The translations under genes and the position numbers were made by a program. A stretch of 64,000 bases of DNA from Stakelama marina (lineage in GTDB: Bacteria; Pseudomonadota; Alphaproteobacteria; Sphingomonadales; Sphingomonadaceae), in contig NZ_JAGRQC010000002.1 in assembly GCF_018122655.1 (NCBI RefSeq), positions 434,001 through 498,000 on the forward strand, given 5' to 3'. Shown here piece after piece: positions 9,101 to 18,940 of this stretch; the stretch's first letter is position 1; the number at the start of each line of letters is the position of its first letter. A model generated the notes under the pieces. The model made no database searches. It worked only from the letters and a program-made list of their open reading frames with translations, and was not told the DNA's origin.

Positions 9101-9184
9101 TTACTGCTTCCACGGCTGTTGGCCAAGCCGTAGACCCATAAGCGCGAAGCGCCACTCGAAGTCGGTCAGGTCATATCGGCCCAT
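9101..9184 (-). pseudogene. IS5-family transposase N-terminal remnant
   Basis: Reading leftward from ATG 9184, the peptide starts MGRYDLTDFEWR, the signature opening of IS5-family (DDE) transposases, whose intact members continue toward PLLP. Here it runs directly into ALMGLRL, encoded by the element's putative end sequence (9127-9141), and stops at 9101 after 27 codons. The catalytic DDE region is absent. The remnant therefore looks like the product of an internal deletion that joined the transposase start to an inverted-repeat end. Confidence 0.7.
9127..9141. repeat. Left copy of a 15-bp inverted repeat (IS end)
   Basis: GCCGTAGACCCATAA matches the reverse complement of 9590-9604 at 14 of 15 positions. 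With the transposase remnant inside, it is best read as a terminal inverted repeat of a decayed insertion sequence. Confidence 0.6.
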
Positions 9185-9306
9185 GCCGCTGCAGAATCAG
9201 AGATCGACACAATATGGAAGCTGCCGATCGATGTTGCCGGTGGTGGCAAGCTCACGGCCGGCAATCCAGCCTCGACACGTCCTAGGTGCCCTGCGAGGGT
9301 CGGCCG

Positions 9307-9534
9307 GTGGAAACGATCAAGAAGATCATCAGCAAGGACGGCAAGCACCGCCTCGACATCGACGTAAGTCCGGGTGGCTTGTACCGTTACGTCACCTTCG
9401 ATGACCGCTTCCGGAACGACCCGGATTTTCAGGCCCCACCCGAATGGACAATCGATGCCTTCTCCGGACTCTACGAGTCTTTGGAAGAAGCCGAGGCTGA
9501 TGCGATTGCGGGGCTTGCCTGGCTTCGCGAGTAG
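9307..9534 (+). CDS. Small hypothetical protein inside the IS remnant
   Basis: A 75-residue acidic soluble protein with no recognised family. GTG 9307 is preceded by GAGGG about eight bases upstream; a GTG at 9286 is a weaker alternative. The composition looks like real coding sequence: an amphipathic start (IKKIISKDGKHRLDID), aromatic residues and an acidic C-terminus (YESLEEAEADAIAGLAWL). It lies between the two inverted-repeat copies, so it may be cargo of the element or host sequence between two insertions. No membrane segment or signal is present. Confidence 0.5.
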   Translation: METIKKIISKDGKHRLDIDVSPGGLYRYVTFDDRFRNDPDFQAPPEWTIDAFSGLYESLEEAEADAIAGLAWLRE

Positions 9535-9589
9535 GCGACTGCGGGAAGCGTCCCGCTAAGCCAACTGCCGCCACTCGCAATCATTCTGT

Positions 9590-9604
9590 TTATGGGTTTA
9601 CGGC
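9590..9604. repeat. Right copy of the 15-bp inverted repeat (IS end)
   Basis: TTATGGGTTTACGGC is the reverse complement of 9127-9141 with one mismatch. Together they bracket a 448-base interior. No clear target-site duplication is visible outside them. Confidence 0.55.
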
Positions 9605-9673
9605 CTAGTTAAACGAGCCGCCTTTCGACCCTGGCCGGCATCGGCACGGAATTGCCGTGCGTCGCCGCGCCGC

Positions 9674-10681
9674 TCACCACTCGACGCCGATCTTTCCGAA
9701 ATGGCTGCCGGCCATTTCAAACCGGAAAGCGTCGCCAAGGCTTTCGAGCGGGAAGCGCCGGTCTATCACTGGCCGAATGCCCGACTGATCGAGCGCGCGC
9801 ACAAAATCCTGCTGCTGGCGGCGATTGCCGACGATCAGACCCTGAAGCCTGGCCTGGCGCGCCATCAGAATGGCAGTCGGCACTTCTCCGCTGGCCCCGG
9901 TCAGCACGCCGATCAAATGGATATGCCCGCCGATGCGAACCGCTTCGATCGACTGCGCGAGCGTGCCCGGGCCGCCGACCTCGACCACATGATCGACGCC
10001 GCGTCCGTCCGTCCAGTCGCGGACCGTGGTGCCCCAGCCTTCGTCGTTACGGTAATTGACGGTGAAATCGGCTCCCATCTTCCGCGCGCGATCGAGCTTT
10101 TCGTCGGAAGACGACGTGATCGCGACGCGTGCGCCCATCATCCGGGCGATCTGCAGCGCCCAGATCGAAACCCCGCCGGTGCCGAGCAGGAGAACGGTAT
10201 CGCCCGCCTTCAACCCGCCATCGCATATGAGCGCGCGCCAGGCGGTGAGCCCGGCGGTCGTGATCGAAGCCGCTTCCACGGCGTCATAGCCGCGCGGCGC
10301 ATGCGTGAAGGCCGTGGCGGGGCGCACGACCGCGTCGCATGCAAACCCGTCGATGCCGTCGCCCGGCGTCCGGCTGAAATCACCGATCGTGGCGCCGCCG
10401 TCCTGCCAGTCCGGAAAGAAGCAGGAGACGACCTGGTCGCCGACCGCGAATTCGCTGACGCCCTCGCCGACCGCCTCGACAACGCCGGCACCGTCGGCAA
10501 GCGGTATGCGACCGCTATCGGCCGACATGCGCCCCGTCACCACCCCGAGATCATGAAAATTGAGCGTACTGCCATGCAGCTTCACCCGAATTTCACCATC
10601 TCCGGGCGCCCCCGGATCGGGACGGTCGGACATCACCAGATTGTCGAGTGAAACCGGTGCCTCAATTGTCATCGCGCGCAT
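9674..10681 (-). CDS. Medium-chain NAD(P)-dependent alcohol dehydrogenase/quinone reductase
   Basis: A 335-residue MDR-superfamily oxidoreductase. The N-terminal GroES-like domain contains STLNFHDLGVVTGRM and a GAGVVEAVGEGVSEFAVGDQV segment. The nucleotide-binding domain has GTGGVSIWALQIARMMGARV. The cysteine cluster of a structural zinc site is missing, which favours a quinone oxidoreductase-like or zinc-free member. The C-terminus ends DAFRFEMAGSHFGKIGVEW, typical of the family. It is monocistronic, between the IS remnant and tRNA-Thr. The substrate cannot be inferred. Confidence 0.85.
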   Translation of the reverse strand: MRAMTIEAPVSLDNLVMSDRPDPGAPGDGEIRVKLHGSTLNFHDLGVVTGRMSADSGRIPLADGAGVVEAVGEGVSEFAVGDQVVSCFFPDWQDGGATIGDFSRTPGDGIDGFACDAVVRPATAFTHAPRGYDAVEAASITTAGLTAWRALICDGGLKAGDTVLLLGTGGVSIWALQIARMMGARVAITSSSDEKLDRARKMGADFTVNYRNDEGWGTTVRDWTDGRGVDHVVEVGGPGTLAQSIEAVRIGGHIHLIGVLTGASGEVPTAILMARQARLQGLIVGNRRQQQDFVRALDQSGIRPVIDRRFPLESLGDAFRFEMAGSHFGKIGVEW

Positions 10682-10887
10682 GGAAATCTCCTGGTTCGCC
10701 CAGCCAGGGCAGGTCGTGCGATCAACCTCAGACCCGGGGCCATAGTTCCGGCGTGCTCAAGCCGGTCGGCGAACCACCGAGCTGCCGTCGGGCCACTGTC
10801 GGGCCGTTGCGGCTGACGAGCACATTCGGCATGACAACAAAGGCCCAATGCCCGACGCCATCGTTTTCGATTTTCGGTTGAGGAAAA

Positions 10888-10963
10888 TGGTGCCGCTTAC
10901 AGGACTCGAACCTGTGACCCCCGCATTACGAATGCGATGCTCTACCAACTGAGCTAAAGCGGC
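10888..10963 (-). tRNA. tRNA-Thr (anticodon CGU)
   Basis: A full cloverleaf can be folded: acceptor GCCGCTT/AAGCGGC, D-arm GCTC-AGTTGGTA-GAGC, anticodon stem closing the loop TTCGTAA (anticodon CGT), and T-arm ACAGG-TTCGAGT-CCTGT. The 3' CCA is encoded. Anticodon CGU reads ACG threonine codons, which are common in this GC-rich sequence. Confidence 0.96.
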
Positions 10964-11137
10964 ATCTGGCGGCTGTCGCGCCCGGTGCGGAGGCGGCGCT
11001 TACCAGCATGGGGGGCGGCTGACAAGCGCTCGTGTGATCCGGACAGAACCGCATCCAGCCTTTACGCAACATTTACCAAACGCGTTGCACAACCGGCCCG
11101 GTCAAAAGGCGGCCACCGCCGTCCAAGGGGATTGTAT

Positions 11138-12391
11138 ATGGATACCGCGCGCGGGATTGACGACCGGATCGAGCATGGCGCCGACTATGCTGACGACAGC
11201 GCAGTTTCGGACACGCCGGTCGAGGTCGGCACCGACGAGCGCCGCATGCATGTGCGGGCTTATAATTACTGGGTGTCGCTGCTGAAAGGCCGCCCCTATC
11301 CTTCGATCGAGGATCTCGAACCCGCCAATATCGCCGATTTCGGCCCCAACAGCGTGCTGCTCGACTTCACCGCCGGCATCGAGGACCCCGAGATCCGCTT
11401 CCTCGGCATGTCGCTTCGCGCCGAGTGCGAGGTCGATGGCGGCATCACGCGCGTCGCCGAGGTGCCCGCACGTTCGCTGCTGTCGCGGCTGACCGACCAT
11501 TATCTGCAGATCATCGCCAATCGCGCGCCGATCGGATTCGAAGCCGAATTCGTCGGGCAGCGCGGGTACAACACGCTGTACCGCGGCATCCTGATGCCGT
11601 TTTCATCGGACGGCGAATCGATCGACTTCATCTACGGCGTCATCAACTGGAAGGAAGCCGTCGACGAGGAAACGCAGACCAAGCTCAATGCCGAGCTTGC
11701 CGAATCGCAGCGCAGCGCACCGACGCCGCCGAGCAATGCGCCGGTCTGGGCCGACGGACCGGGCGCCGAAACACGCAGCGACGACGAATTCGACGCCTAT
11801 ACCGGACTTGCCGACAGGCTGATGCTTGCGCGCGAGACCGCCGCTGCCGTCCGCGCCGCCGACACGCGGTCGCGCGCCGCGCTCTACCGCGCGCTCGGCC
11901 GCGCCTATGATTTCGCGATCTCGACCGAATCGAACGCCGAGGATTACGCCGAGCTGCTCGAGGATGCGGGGCTGAAGGCGCAGGCGCGCGCACCGATGAC
12001 GCCGATCGTAAAGCTCGTCTTCGGCAGCGATTACGACAAGGCGCGAATCACCGAATTCGCCGCCGCGCTCGCCAATGCCAAGCGCAACGACATCGCCGAA
12101 GGCGGTTTCACGACCTTCATCGAACAGGCCGAAGGCGGGCTGAAGGGCCTCGTCAAGGCCGAACGCGAAGCACGCCGCGGCAAGCCCAAACCGGCGCCGA
12201 TGCCGTTCGAGGCGGTCGCGTCCAAGATGCGCAACCGCCCCGCCCTTGCCCAGATCCCGATGGGCGCGGGCGACGAGGAATTCGTGGTGCTGCTTGCGCG
12301 CAAGGCAGGCGCCGGCACGCTCGACGTGGTTGCGCGAGTCGAGGGCGATAAACGCTTTACCGAACAGGCAGTTCGCCGCGCGGCGAAATAA
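11138..12391 (+). CDS. PAS domain-containing protein
   Basis: A 417-residue cytoplasmic protein. ATG 11138 follows AAGGGG at a seven-base spacing, so the frame upstream to 10985 is not used. Residues about 30-180 resemble the single-PAS (PAS_5-like) proteins of alphaproteobacteria: RAYNYWVSLLKGRPYPSI, RFLGMSLRAECEVD, YLQIIANRAPIGFEAEF, YRGILMPFSSDGESIDF. The C-terminal half is Ala/Glu-rich and helical with no known catalytic domain. It precedes the NAD-GDH gene by 90 bases in the same direction. The role is unknown, possibly sensory or regulatory. Confidence 0.75.
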   Translation: MDTARGIDDRIEHGADYADDSAVSDTPVEVGTDERRMHVRAYNYWVSLLKGRPYPSIEDLEPANIADFGPNSVLLDFTAGIEDPEIRFLGMSLRAECEVDGGITRVAEVPARSLLSRLTDHYLQIIANRAPIGFEAEFVGQRGYNTLYRGILMPFSSDGESIDFIYGVINWKEAVDEETQTKLNAELAESQRSAPTPPSNAPVWADGPGAETRSDDEFDAYTGLADRLMLARETAAAVRAADTRSRAALYRALGRAYDFAISTESNAEDYAELLEDAGLKAQARAPMTPIVKLVFGSDYDKARITEFAAALANAKRNDIAEGGFTTFIEQAEGGLKGLVKAEREARRGKPKPAPMPFEAVASKMRNRPALAQIPMGAGDEEFVVLLARKAGAGTLDVVARVEGDKRFTEQAVRRAAK

Positions 12392-12481
12392 TATTGCTTA
12401 GCCGCGCCGTTCTGCGCGCATAGCGTTCAAAAGCCCACACAGCGCTTGAGCCGCGCCGCGCGCAGGCGCATAGCGCGCGCC

Positions 12482-15400
12482 ATGACCAAGCAAAGCAAGA
12501 AGACGCTCTCGCAGGCGTTCGAAGCTCGCCTCGTCGAAGGGGCGCTCCCGGGAGAGACAGAGAAGTTCGGCAAGACCGAACGCGCCGAAGCCGCGCAGTT
12601 CGTCGCCGACGCGGCCGCGATGCGGACGCGCGACGCGCCGAGCATCGCGCTCGACACCTTTACCCGCGGCGACCGGCGCCGGATGCGCCTTGCCGTCATC
12701 AACGACGACATGCCCTTCCTGGTCGATTCGATCGCCGCCACGATCGGCGCGGCGGGCATCGCCATCGACCGCATCATCCATCCGGTTCTGTCGGTCACGC
12801 GCGACGACGACGGCAAGCTGCAGACCATCGGCGAGGGCGGCGCCCCCGAATCGATGATCTATATCGAAATGGAGCGCGCCGACGCACGCCCGCGCCGCGA
12901 ACTGATTGCCGAGATCGAGCGCAATCTGCGCCATGTCCGCCACGCCGTCGAGGACTGGCCCGCGCTTCAGGTCGCGATGCGCGAAGACGCCGACCATATG
13001 AACGACGACGAAGGAGCGGCGCTGCTGCGCTGGTTCCTCGATCGCAATTTCACGCTGCTTGCGCACGAAGTCTGGCGTACCGACGGAAGCACGGTCAACC
13101 GGCTGGGGCTGGCGCGCGAATCGCTCGACGTGCCGTTGCTCGCCGACATCTCGCGCAAGCTCGCCGTCGAATGGTTCAAGCATAATGACAGCGCACCGCT
13201 GCTGCTCAAATCGAACTGCATTTCGACCGTTCACCGGCGGGTGCCGCTCGATCTGGCGCTGGTGCCGCTGCGCGAGAGCGGCGAGGTGGTCGGGCTGTCG
13301 ATCCATGCCGGGCTCTGGACGAGCGCCGCGCTTCATTCGCCGCCGCAGGACGTGCCGGTGCTGCGCTCGCGCCTCGCCGCGCTCGAAGGGCGAATGGGGT
13401 TCGATCCGAAGGGCCATGCCGGCAAGGCGATGGCGCATGTGCTGACCGCGCTGCCGCACGATCTGACCGCTTCGTTCACGTCCGAACAGCTCGAGGAAGT
13501 GGCGCTCACCGCCATGTCGATCGCGGACCGGCCACGTTCGCGCCTGATCCTGATCCGCTCGGCGCTGGGTCGGCACCTGTTCGCCTTTGTCTGGCTGCCG
13601 CGCGACGAACTGTCGTCGGGGCGCCGCGTCGCGATCGGCGAGATGTTGTCGGAGGCGGCCAATGCCGACATGCTCAACTGGTCGATCTCGCTAGAGGACG
13701 GGCTGGTCGCGCTGCTGCGTTATACGCTCGACCTGCGCGGCGACGGGCGGATGCCCGACGGGCAGGCGCTCGACCAACGGCTCGAGCGGATGATGCGTGG
13801 CTGGCAGCCGGCGATCGAGGCAGCGCTGACCGACAGCGTCGGCACCCGCGCGACGCGGCTCGCGCTGCGCTATGCTGGCGCCTTTCCGCCCAATTACCGG
13901 TCGAGCAGCAGCCCCGAAGAGGCGGCGCTCGACATTCTGCGCCTTGCCGATCTTGAAGGAACCGAGGCGCGTTCGGTGCGGATCATCGACGGCGATGGCA
14001 GCGACGGGCGGCTGCGCATCAAGCTGTACCGCGAAGGCGGGGCGCTGCCGCTGTCCGATGCGGTGCCGGTGTTCGAGAATTTCGGGTTCCGCGTGATCGA
14101 GGAAGTCCCGACGTCGCTCGGCGACGATGATCGCAGCTTCATCCACGATTTCGAAGTGGCGCTCGCCGGGCCGAGCACGCTGGAAGAACCGCTCGACATT
14201 CCGGTGGTCGAAAAAGCGATCGGCGCGGTGCTCGAAGCGCATGCCGAAAACGATTCGTTCAACCGGCTGATCGTCGAGGCGGGGATGAAGCCGGCCTCGG
14301 TCGTGCTGTTGCGCGCATGGTTCCGCTATTTGCGCCAGACGGGCATGAGCTATGGCCTGTCGACCGTGGTCGACGCGCTGCGCCGCGCGCCCGATGTCGC
14401 CACGGCGCTGATCGAGCGGTTCGATGCCGCACACAATCCGTCGCGCAAGCGCGGCGCCGACAAGGCCATCGAGGCCGCCGACCGTGCGATCGAAAGCGGG
14501 CTCGTCGCGGTATCGGCGATCGACGACGACCGTATCCTGCGCGCCTATCACGGCGTGGTGACGGCCACGCTTCGCACCAACGCCTTCGCGCCAGCCGCCG
14601 ACGAAGCGCTGGCGTTCAAGATCGACAGCGCGCAGGTGCCGGGCCTGCCGGCCCCGGTTCCGTGGCGCGAGATCTTCGTCTACAGCCCGCGTGTCGAGGG
14701 CATCCATCTGCGCGCCGGCCCGGTCGCGCGCGGTGGGCTGCGCTGGTCCGACCGGCGCGACGATTTCCGCACCGAAATCCTGGGCCTGATGAAGGCGCAG
14801 CGCGTGAAGAACGCGGTGATCGTGCCGACCGGCGCAAAGGGCGGTTTCTATCCCAAACAGCTCCCCTCCCCCGCTGCCGGTCGCGAGGCCTGGTTCGAAG
14901 AGGGCAAGGAAAGCTACCGCATCTTCATCCGCTCGCTGCTGTCGATCACCGACAATATCGTCGGCGGCGAGGTGGTGCATCCGGACAAGGTCCGCATCCT
15001 CGACGGCGAAGACCCCTATTTCGTCGTCGCCGCCGACAAGGGCACGGCGACCTTCTCCGACGTGGCCAACGCGATTGCCGAGGAACGCGACTTCTGGCTG
15101 GGCGACGCCTTCGCCAGCGGCGGCAGCTATGGCTATGACCACAAGGCGATGGGCATCACCGCGAAGGGCGGCTGGGTATCGGTGCAGCGCCATTTCCTCG
15201 AAATGGGCATCGACGTTCAGACCGATCCCGTGTCGGTGGTCGGTTGCGGCGACATGTCGGGCGACGTTTTCGGCAACGGCATGCTGCTGTCCAAGGCGAT
15301 CAAGCTGAAGGCGGCGTTCGACCATCGCCACATCTTCATCGACCCCGATCCCGACCCGGAAGCGAGCTGGAACGAGCGCAAGCGCCTGTTCGATCGGCCG

Positions 15401-17107
15401 CGGTCGAGCTGGGAAGATTACGACAAGAAGCTGATTTCAAAGGGCGGCGGCGTCTTTTCGCGCGAGGAAAAGAAGATCAAGCTGTCGAAGCAGATTCGCG
15501 AACTGCTCGATATCGACACCGACCAGATCGAACCGACCGCGCTGATCTCCGCGATCCTGAAGGCACCGGTCGACCTGATCTGGTTCGGCGGGATCGGCAC
15601 CTATATCAAGGCGGCGGCTGAGAATAACGCGGAGGTCGGCGACCCGACCAACGACCGGCTGCGCGTCAACGCCGAAAGGGTGCGCGCAAAGGTGATCGGC
15701 GAAGGCGCCAACCTGGGCGTCACGCAGAGCGGGCGCATCGGCTTTGCGATGAACGGCGGGCGTATCAACACCGACTTCATCGACAATTCGGCAGGCGTCG
15801 ATTGTTCGGACAACGAGGTCAACATCAAGATCGCGCTCAACCGCGAAATGGCCGAGGACCGGCTGACGCTGACGCAGCGCAACAAGCTGCTGGTGTCGAT
15901 GACCGACGATGTCGCCAAGCTGGTGCTGGAGGATAACCGGCTGCAGACGCTGGCGCTGTCGTTCATGGAAAATGACGGGTCGGTCGCGGTGCCCAGCTAT
16001 CTGCGCGTCATCGAGATACTCGAAGCATCGGGCCGCCTCGACCGCGAGGTCGAAGGGATCGGGCAGAATGAGGACCTTCTGCGCCGGTCGCAGGATGGCG
16101 ACGGCCTCACCCGGCCCGAACTCGCGGTTCTGCTGGCGACGGCCAAGCTCGCCATGCAGGATGCGATCGAACATCGCGACCTGGGTCATGACCCCGAACT
16201 GCGCGACGATCTTCACGCCGCCTTCCCACCGGCGATGCGCAAGAAGTTCGCCGACGCGATCGACGAACACCGGCTCGCGGGCGAGATCGTGGCGACGAAA
16301 CTTGCCAACCGCGTCATCAACCGGCTGGGCGTGCTGCACCCCTTCGAGCTTGCCGAGGAAGAAGGCTGCGCGATGGGCGACATCGCGGCGATGTTCGTCG
16401 TCGCCGAACGGCTGTTCGGGTTGCCGCAGCTGTGGAAGGAGATCGAGAAGGCCGATATCGGCGAGCAGGCGCGGATCGCGCTGTTCGACGAAGTCGCGGT
16501 CGCGGTCCGGTCGCAGATCGCCGACCTGCTTCGCATCTGCAAGTCGGGCGACGCGCCGGGCGAGGTGCTTGCGCGGCTCGAACCCGGCATCGCCAATCTC
16601 GACCGGCAGGCAAAGACGCTGCTGCTCGACGAAGCCAAGGCGCAGAGCGGCCGCATCGCCGACCGGCTGGTCGATCTGGGGGCACCGAAGCCGCTTGTCC
16701 GCAAGGTCGTCCGCCTGTTCGAACTCGATGGTGCGGTGGGCCTCGCCGATCTCGGCCAGCGCCGCGACATCGACGAGACCGTGCTGACGCGCGCCTTCAC
16801 CCGGCTCGGCCAGGCGCTCGGCCTCGACTGGGCGCAGGCCAACGCCGCGCGCGTCAAGACCGGCGACCCCTGGGAACGCCTGCTGATTGCCGGGCTCGCC
16901 CGCGATTTCCAGCAGCTCCGGCTCGAATTTCTCGGCCGCATCGACGGACAGGACCCGCAGGCCGCGGTCGATGACTGGATCGAGGAAAATCGGGCGCGCG
17001 TCGATCAGTTCACCGACGTGGTGCGGCGGGCCAAGCGCGCGCCGGCGCCCAATGCGGCGATGCTCGCGCAGATCGCCGGACAGGCACGGGTGTTGCTGTC
17101 GCGCTAG
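12482..17107 (+). CDS. NAD-specific glutamate dehydrogenase, large (180 kDa) type
   Basis: It catalyses reversible oxidative deamination of glutamate to 2-oxoglutarate and ammonia with NAD, mainly in the catabolic direction. The 1541 residues from ATG 12482 fit the GDH-180 class. The N-terminal third carries the ACT-like regulatory region (DMPFLVDSIAATIGAAGI). The central catalytic domain has GLRWSDRRDDFRTE, PTGAKGGFYPKQ with the substrate lysine near 785, GCGDMSGDVFGNGML and GGIGTYIKA near 1035. A long helical C-terminal domain follows. It converges on the PepSY gene with only 28 bases between. The long minus-strand frames within it are antisense shadows. Confidence 0.95.
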   Translation: MTKQSKKTLSQAFEARLVEGALPGETEKFGKTERAEAAQFVADAAAMRTRDAPSIALDTFTRGDRRRMRLAVINDDMPFLVDSIAATIGAAGIAIDRIIHPVLSVTRDDDGKLQTIGEGGAPESMIYIEMERADARPRRELIAEIERNLRHVRHAVEDWPALQVAMREDADHMNDDEGAALLRWFLDRNFTLLAHEVWRTDGSTVNRLGLARESLDVPLLADISRKLAVEWFKHNDSAPLLLKSNCISTVHRRVPLDLALVPLRESGEVVGLSIHAGLWTSAALHSPPQDVPVLRSRLAALEGRMGFDPKGHAGKAMAHVLTALPHDLTASFTSEQLEEVALTAMSIADRPRSRLILIRSALGRHLFAFVWLPRDELSSGRRVAIGEMLSEAANADMLNWSISLEDGLVALLRYTLDLRGDGRMPDGQALDQRLERMMRGWQPAIEAALTDSVGTRATRLALRYAGAFPPNYRSSSSPEEAALDILRLADLEGTEARSVRIIDGDGSDGRLRIKLYREGGALPLSDAVPVFENFGFRVIEEVPTSLGDDDRSFIHDFEVALAGPSTLEEPLDIPVVEKAIGAVLEAHAENDSFNRLIVEAGMKPASVVLLRAWFRYLRQTGMSYGLSTVVDALRRAPDVATALIERFDAAHNPSRKRGADKAIEAADRAIESGLVAVSAIDDDRILRAYHGVVTATLRTNAFAPAADEALAFKIDSAQVPGLPAPVPWREIFVYSPRVEGIHLRAGPVARGGLRWSDRRDDFRTEILGLMKAQRVKNAVIVPTGAKGGFYPKQLPSPAAGREAWFEEGKESYRIFIRSLLSITDNIVGGEVVHPDKVRILDGEDPYFVVAADKGTATFSDVANAIAEERDFWLGDAFASGGSYGYDHKAMGITAKGGWVSVQRHFLEMGIDVQTDPVSVVGCGDMSGDVFGNGMLLSKAIKLKAAFDHRHIFIDPDPDPEASWNERKRLFDRPRSSWEDYDKKLISKGGGVFSREEKKIKLSKQIRELLDIDTDQIEPTALISAILKAPVDLIWFGGIGTYIKAAAENNAEVGDPTNDRLRVNAERVRAKVIGEGANLGVTQSGRIGFAMNGGRINTDFIDNSAGVDCSDNEVNIKIALNREMAEDRLTLTQRNKLLVSMTDDVAKLVLEDNRLQTLALSFMENDGSVAVPSYLRVIEILEASGRLDREVEGIGQNEDLLRRSQDGDGLTRPELAVLLATAKLAMQDAIEHRDLGHDPELRDDLHAAFPPAMRKKFADAIDEHRLAGEIVATKLANRVINRLGVLHPFELAEEEGCAMGDIAAMFVVAERLFGLPQLWKEIEKADIGEQARIALFDEVAVAVRSQIADLLRICKSGDAPGEVLARLEPGIANLDRQAKTLLLDEAKAQSGRIADRLVDLGAPKPLVRKVVRLFELDGAVGLADLGQRRDIDETVLTRAFTRLGQALGLDWAQANAARVKTGDPWERLLIAGLARDFQQLRLEFLGRIDGQDPQAAVDDWIEENRARVDQFTDVVRRAKRAPAPNAAMLAQIAGQARVLLSR

Positions 17108-17135
17108 GCGATAGCCGCACTCGCTGCGCGCGAGG

Positions 17136-18260
17136 CTAGCGCCGCCGGGCCTTGGCCCGTGCCGCCTGCTTCGCGCGCCAGCCGCGAGCGCGCCACCACA
17201 TGATGACGCCGGTGATGGCGAGGATCGTCGGCAATATCCCGCCGAGGAACACGATCACCTGCCATACGAACGGCATGTCGTGCCCGTCATGGATCGTCCG
17301 CATCGTGCGCGACAGGCTGTCCGCATCGCGCCGCCCCTCACCACGGCCGCGCGCGCTCCGCAGGCTGACGCTGTCGCCGGTATCGGCAACGCGCGCGGTG
17401 CCGCCGACGGTTTCCACGCTCCAGCTCGGCTGGATATTCGTCGGCCAGGTGACCGAACGGACATTGCCCGGCGCGACCGCAGCGGCGCGGACCAGGACCT
17501 GCTCGAACGCGGTGGCGGGTTCGGCGAGCGGTCGGGCACGAAATCGCTCGGCGCGGCTCGGCCCTTCGCGTGCGGGCTGCGGCGCATCGAACCGGCCGAA
17601 AAATTGCGGAAAGGAAATCCACGCGCCCGTGACCGCCAGAATGGCGAGCGGCAGCGCGATCCAGAAGCCGAACAGATGATGCAGGTTGGTGTCGAAATTG
17701 CGGTGCCGCCGCCAGCGCAGCCCGCGTATCCAGCTTCCCACCGTTGGCCACCACAGCCATATGCCCGACAGCGCCGACACGAACATCGCGACACCGACCC
17801 AGCCGACGACCTGCCGCCCGACGCCGGGAACCATCAGCGAACCGTGCAAGATGTGCATCGTGCGCAGAACGCCGCTGCCGCTATCGGCCATGTCGATGAC
17901 ATGCGCATCGCGCGGATCGAGATAGACGGTGGTGCGCACCGGTCGACCGCGCGACTTGCCGGCTTCCACCGCCGATACCTCTACCGCGCCGCCACGGTCG
18001 GGAAGCGTGATACGGGCAATACGCTCCTGCCCGCCAAGGCGCTGTTGGGCCGCGGCAAGATAGACGGAAGGCGCAAGCGTCGCCTTGCCCATATCGGCAT
18101 GACGCGCGGGATGGAGCGCGGCATCGACCGCATCGCCCCAGACCAGCACCGAACCGCTTAGACACAGTGGAACGACCAGCACCGCGAGCAGCAGGCCGAT
18201 CCATTTGTGCACCTGAAACCAGATGCCGCGCAGCCTTATCTTCGTCACCTTCCCCCTCAC
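17136..18260 (-). CDS. PepSY-associated membrane protein (ferric-siderophore reductase type)
   Basis: A 374-residue inner-membrane protein with four predicted membrane segments (about 22-45, 150-172, 200-222 and 340-360), each near conserved His/Trp residues: [26 protein letters not shown], and GIWLWWP. Large periplasmic segments lie between them. The family is linked to reduction of iron-siderophore complexes or heme-type electron transfer. The start is GTG 18260, overlapping the piuC stop (GTGA), so it is translationally coupled as the fourth gene of the receptor-Sel1-PiuC-PepSY operon. The C-terminus is basic ([13 protein letters not shown]). Confidence 0.85.
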   Translation of the reverse strand: MRGKVTKIRLRGIWFQVHKWIGLLLAVLVVPLCLSGSVLVWGDAVDAALHPARHADMGKATLAPSVYLAAAQQRLGGQERIARITLPDRGGAVEVSAVEAGKSRGRPVRTTVYLDPRDAHVIDMADSGSGVLRTMHILHGSLMVPGVGRQVVGWVGVAMFVSALSGIWLWWPTVGSWIRGLRWRRHRNFDTNLHHLFGFWIALPLAILAVTGAWISFPQFFGRFDAPQPAREGPSRAERFRARPLAEPATAFEQVLVRAAAVAPGNVRSVTWPTNIQPSWSVETVGGTARVADTGDSVSLRSARGRGEGRRDADSLSRTMRTIHDGHDMPFVWQVIVFLGGILPTILAITGVIMWWRARGWRAKQAARAKARRR

Positions 18261-18940
18261 GCGTCGGCCCAGCGCCGCAACAGATTGTGATAGACGCCCG
18301 TCAGTTCGATCACCGAACGATCGGCCGCGCCCAGATTTCCGCTCAGGCGCTGCACCGACTGGTCGAGGTCGAACAGGATCGTCCGTTCGCCGTCGTCGCG
18401 CACCATCGATTGAATCCAGAAAAAGCTCGCAACGCGCGCGCCCCGCGTCACCGGCTCGACGCGGTGGACACTCGATGCGGGGTACAGCGCCATATGTCCG
18501 GCGGGCAGCTTTACCCGCTGTTCGCCGAACCGGTCCTCGACGACGAGTTCGCCGCCATCGTAGCGTTCCGGATCTTCGAGGAAGAGCGTCGCCGACAGGT
18601 CCGACCGGATACGGAAATCGGTCCCGCGCTGGAACCGCACGGCGGTATCGACATGCGCACCGAAAGTCTGCCCGCCGGCATAGCGGTTGAACAGCGGCGG
18701 AAACACCTTGAGCGGCAGTGCGGCGGCGACGAACAGCGGCGATGCGCCGAGCGCGTCGAGCACCATTTCACCCGCACGCCGCGCCGCCTCGCTTCCTTCC
18801 GGAAGCTGTTCGTTGCGCTTGGCGAGTGCCGACTGCGCGCCCGACGTGGCGTTGCCGTCGGTCCATTCGCCTGCATCGACGATAGCGCGCAGTTCGGCGA
18901 CCTGCGGCGGTGTCAGAACATCGGGAATGGCGAGCATCAT
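18257..18940 (-). CDS. piuC: Fe(II)/2-oxoglutarate-dependent PKHD-type hydroxylase PiuC
   Basis: A 227-residue dioxygenase of the YbiX/PiuC family, which accompanies iron-siderophore receptors. The iron triad is readable as His96 and Asp98 in GAHVDTAV and His159 in SSVHRVEP, with the 2-oxoglutarate arginine near Arg169 in [11 protein letters not shown]. The GGQTFGAH and [12 protein letters not shown] segments are hallmark PKHD regions. The ATG overlaps the Sel1 stop (ATGA). The exact substrate is not established for the family; a role in siderophore handling is inferred from conserved context with the upstream receptor. Confidence 0.92.
   Translation of the reverse strand: MMLAIPDVLTPPQVAELRAIVDAGEWTDGNATSGAQSALAKRNEQLPEGSEAARRAGEMVLDALGASPLFVAAALPLKVFPPLFNRYAGGQTFGAHVDTAVRFQRGTDFRIRSDLSATLFLEDPERYDGGELVVEDRFGEQRVKLPAGHMALYPASSVHRVEPVTRGARVASFFWIQSMVRDDGERTILFDLDQSVQRLSGNLGAADRSVIELTGVYHNLLRRWADA

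Noticed and set aside
10682..10887. Possible gene or control element between the dehydrogenase and tRNA-Thr
   Set aside because: No coherent reading frame and no hairpin with a T tract was found.
13691..15331. 546-codon minus-strand frame opposite NAD-glutamate dehydrogenase
   Set aside because: Low-complexity Arg/His/Asp-rich shadow with no domain, opposite a conserved enzyme.
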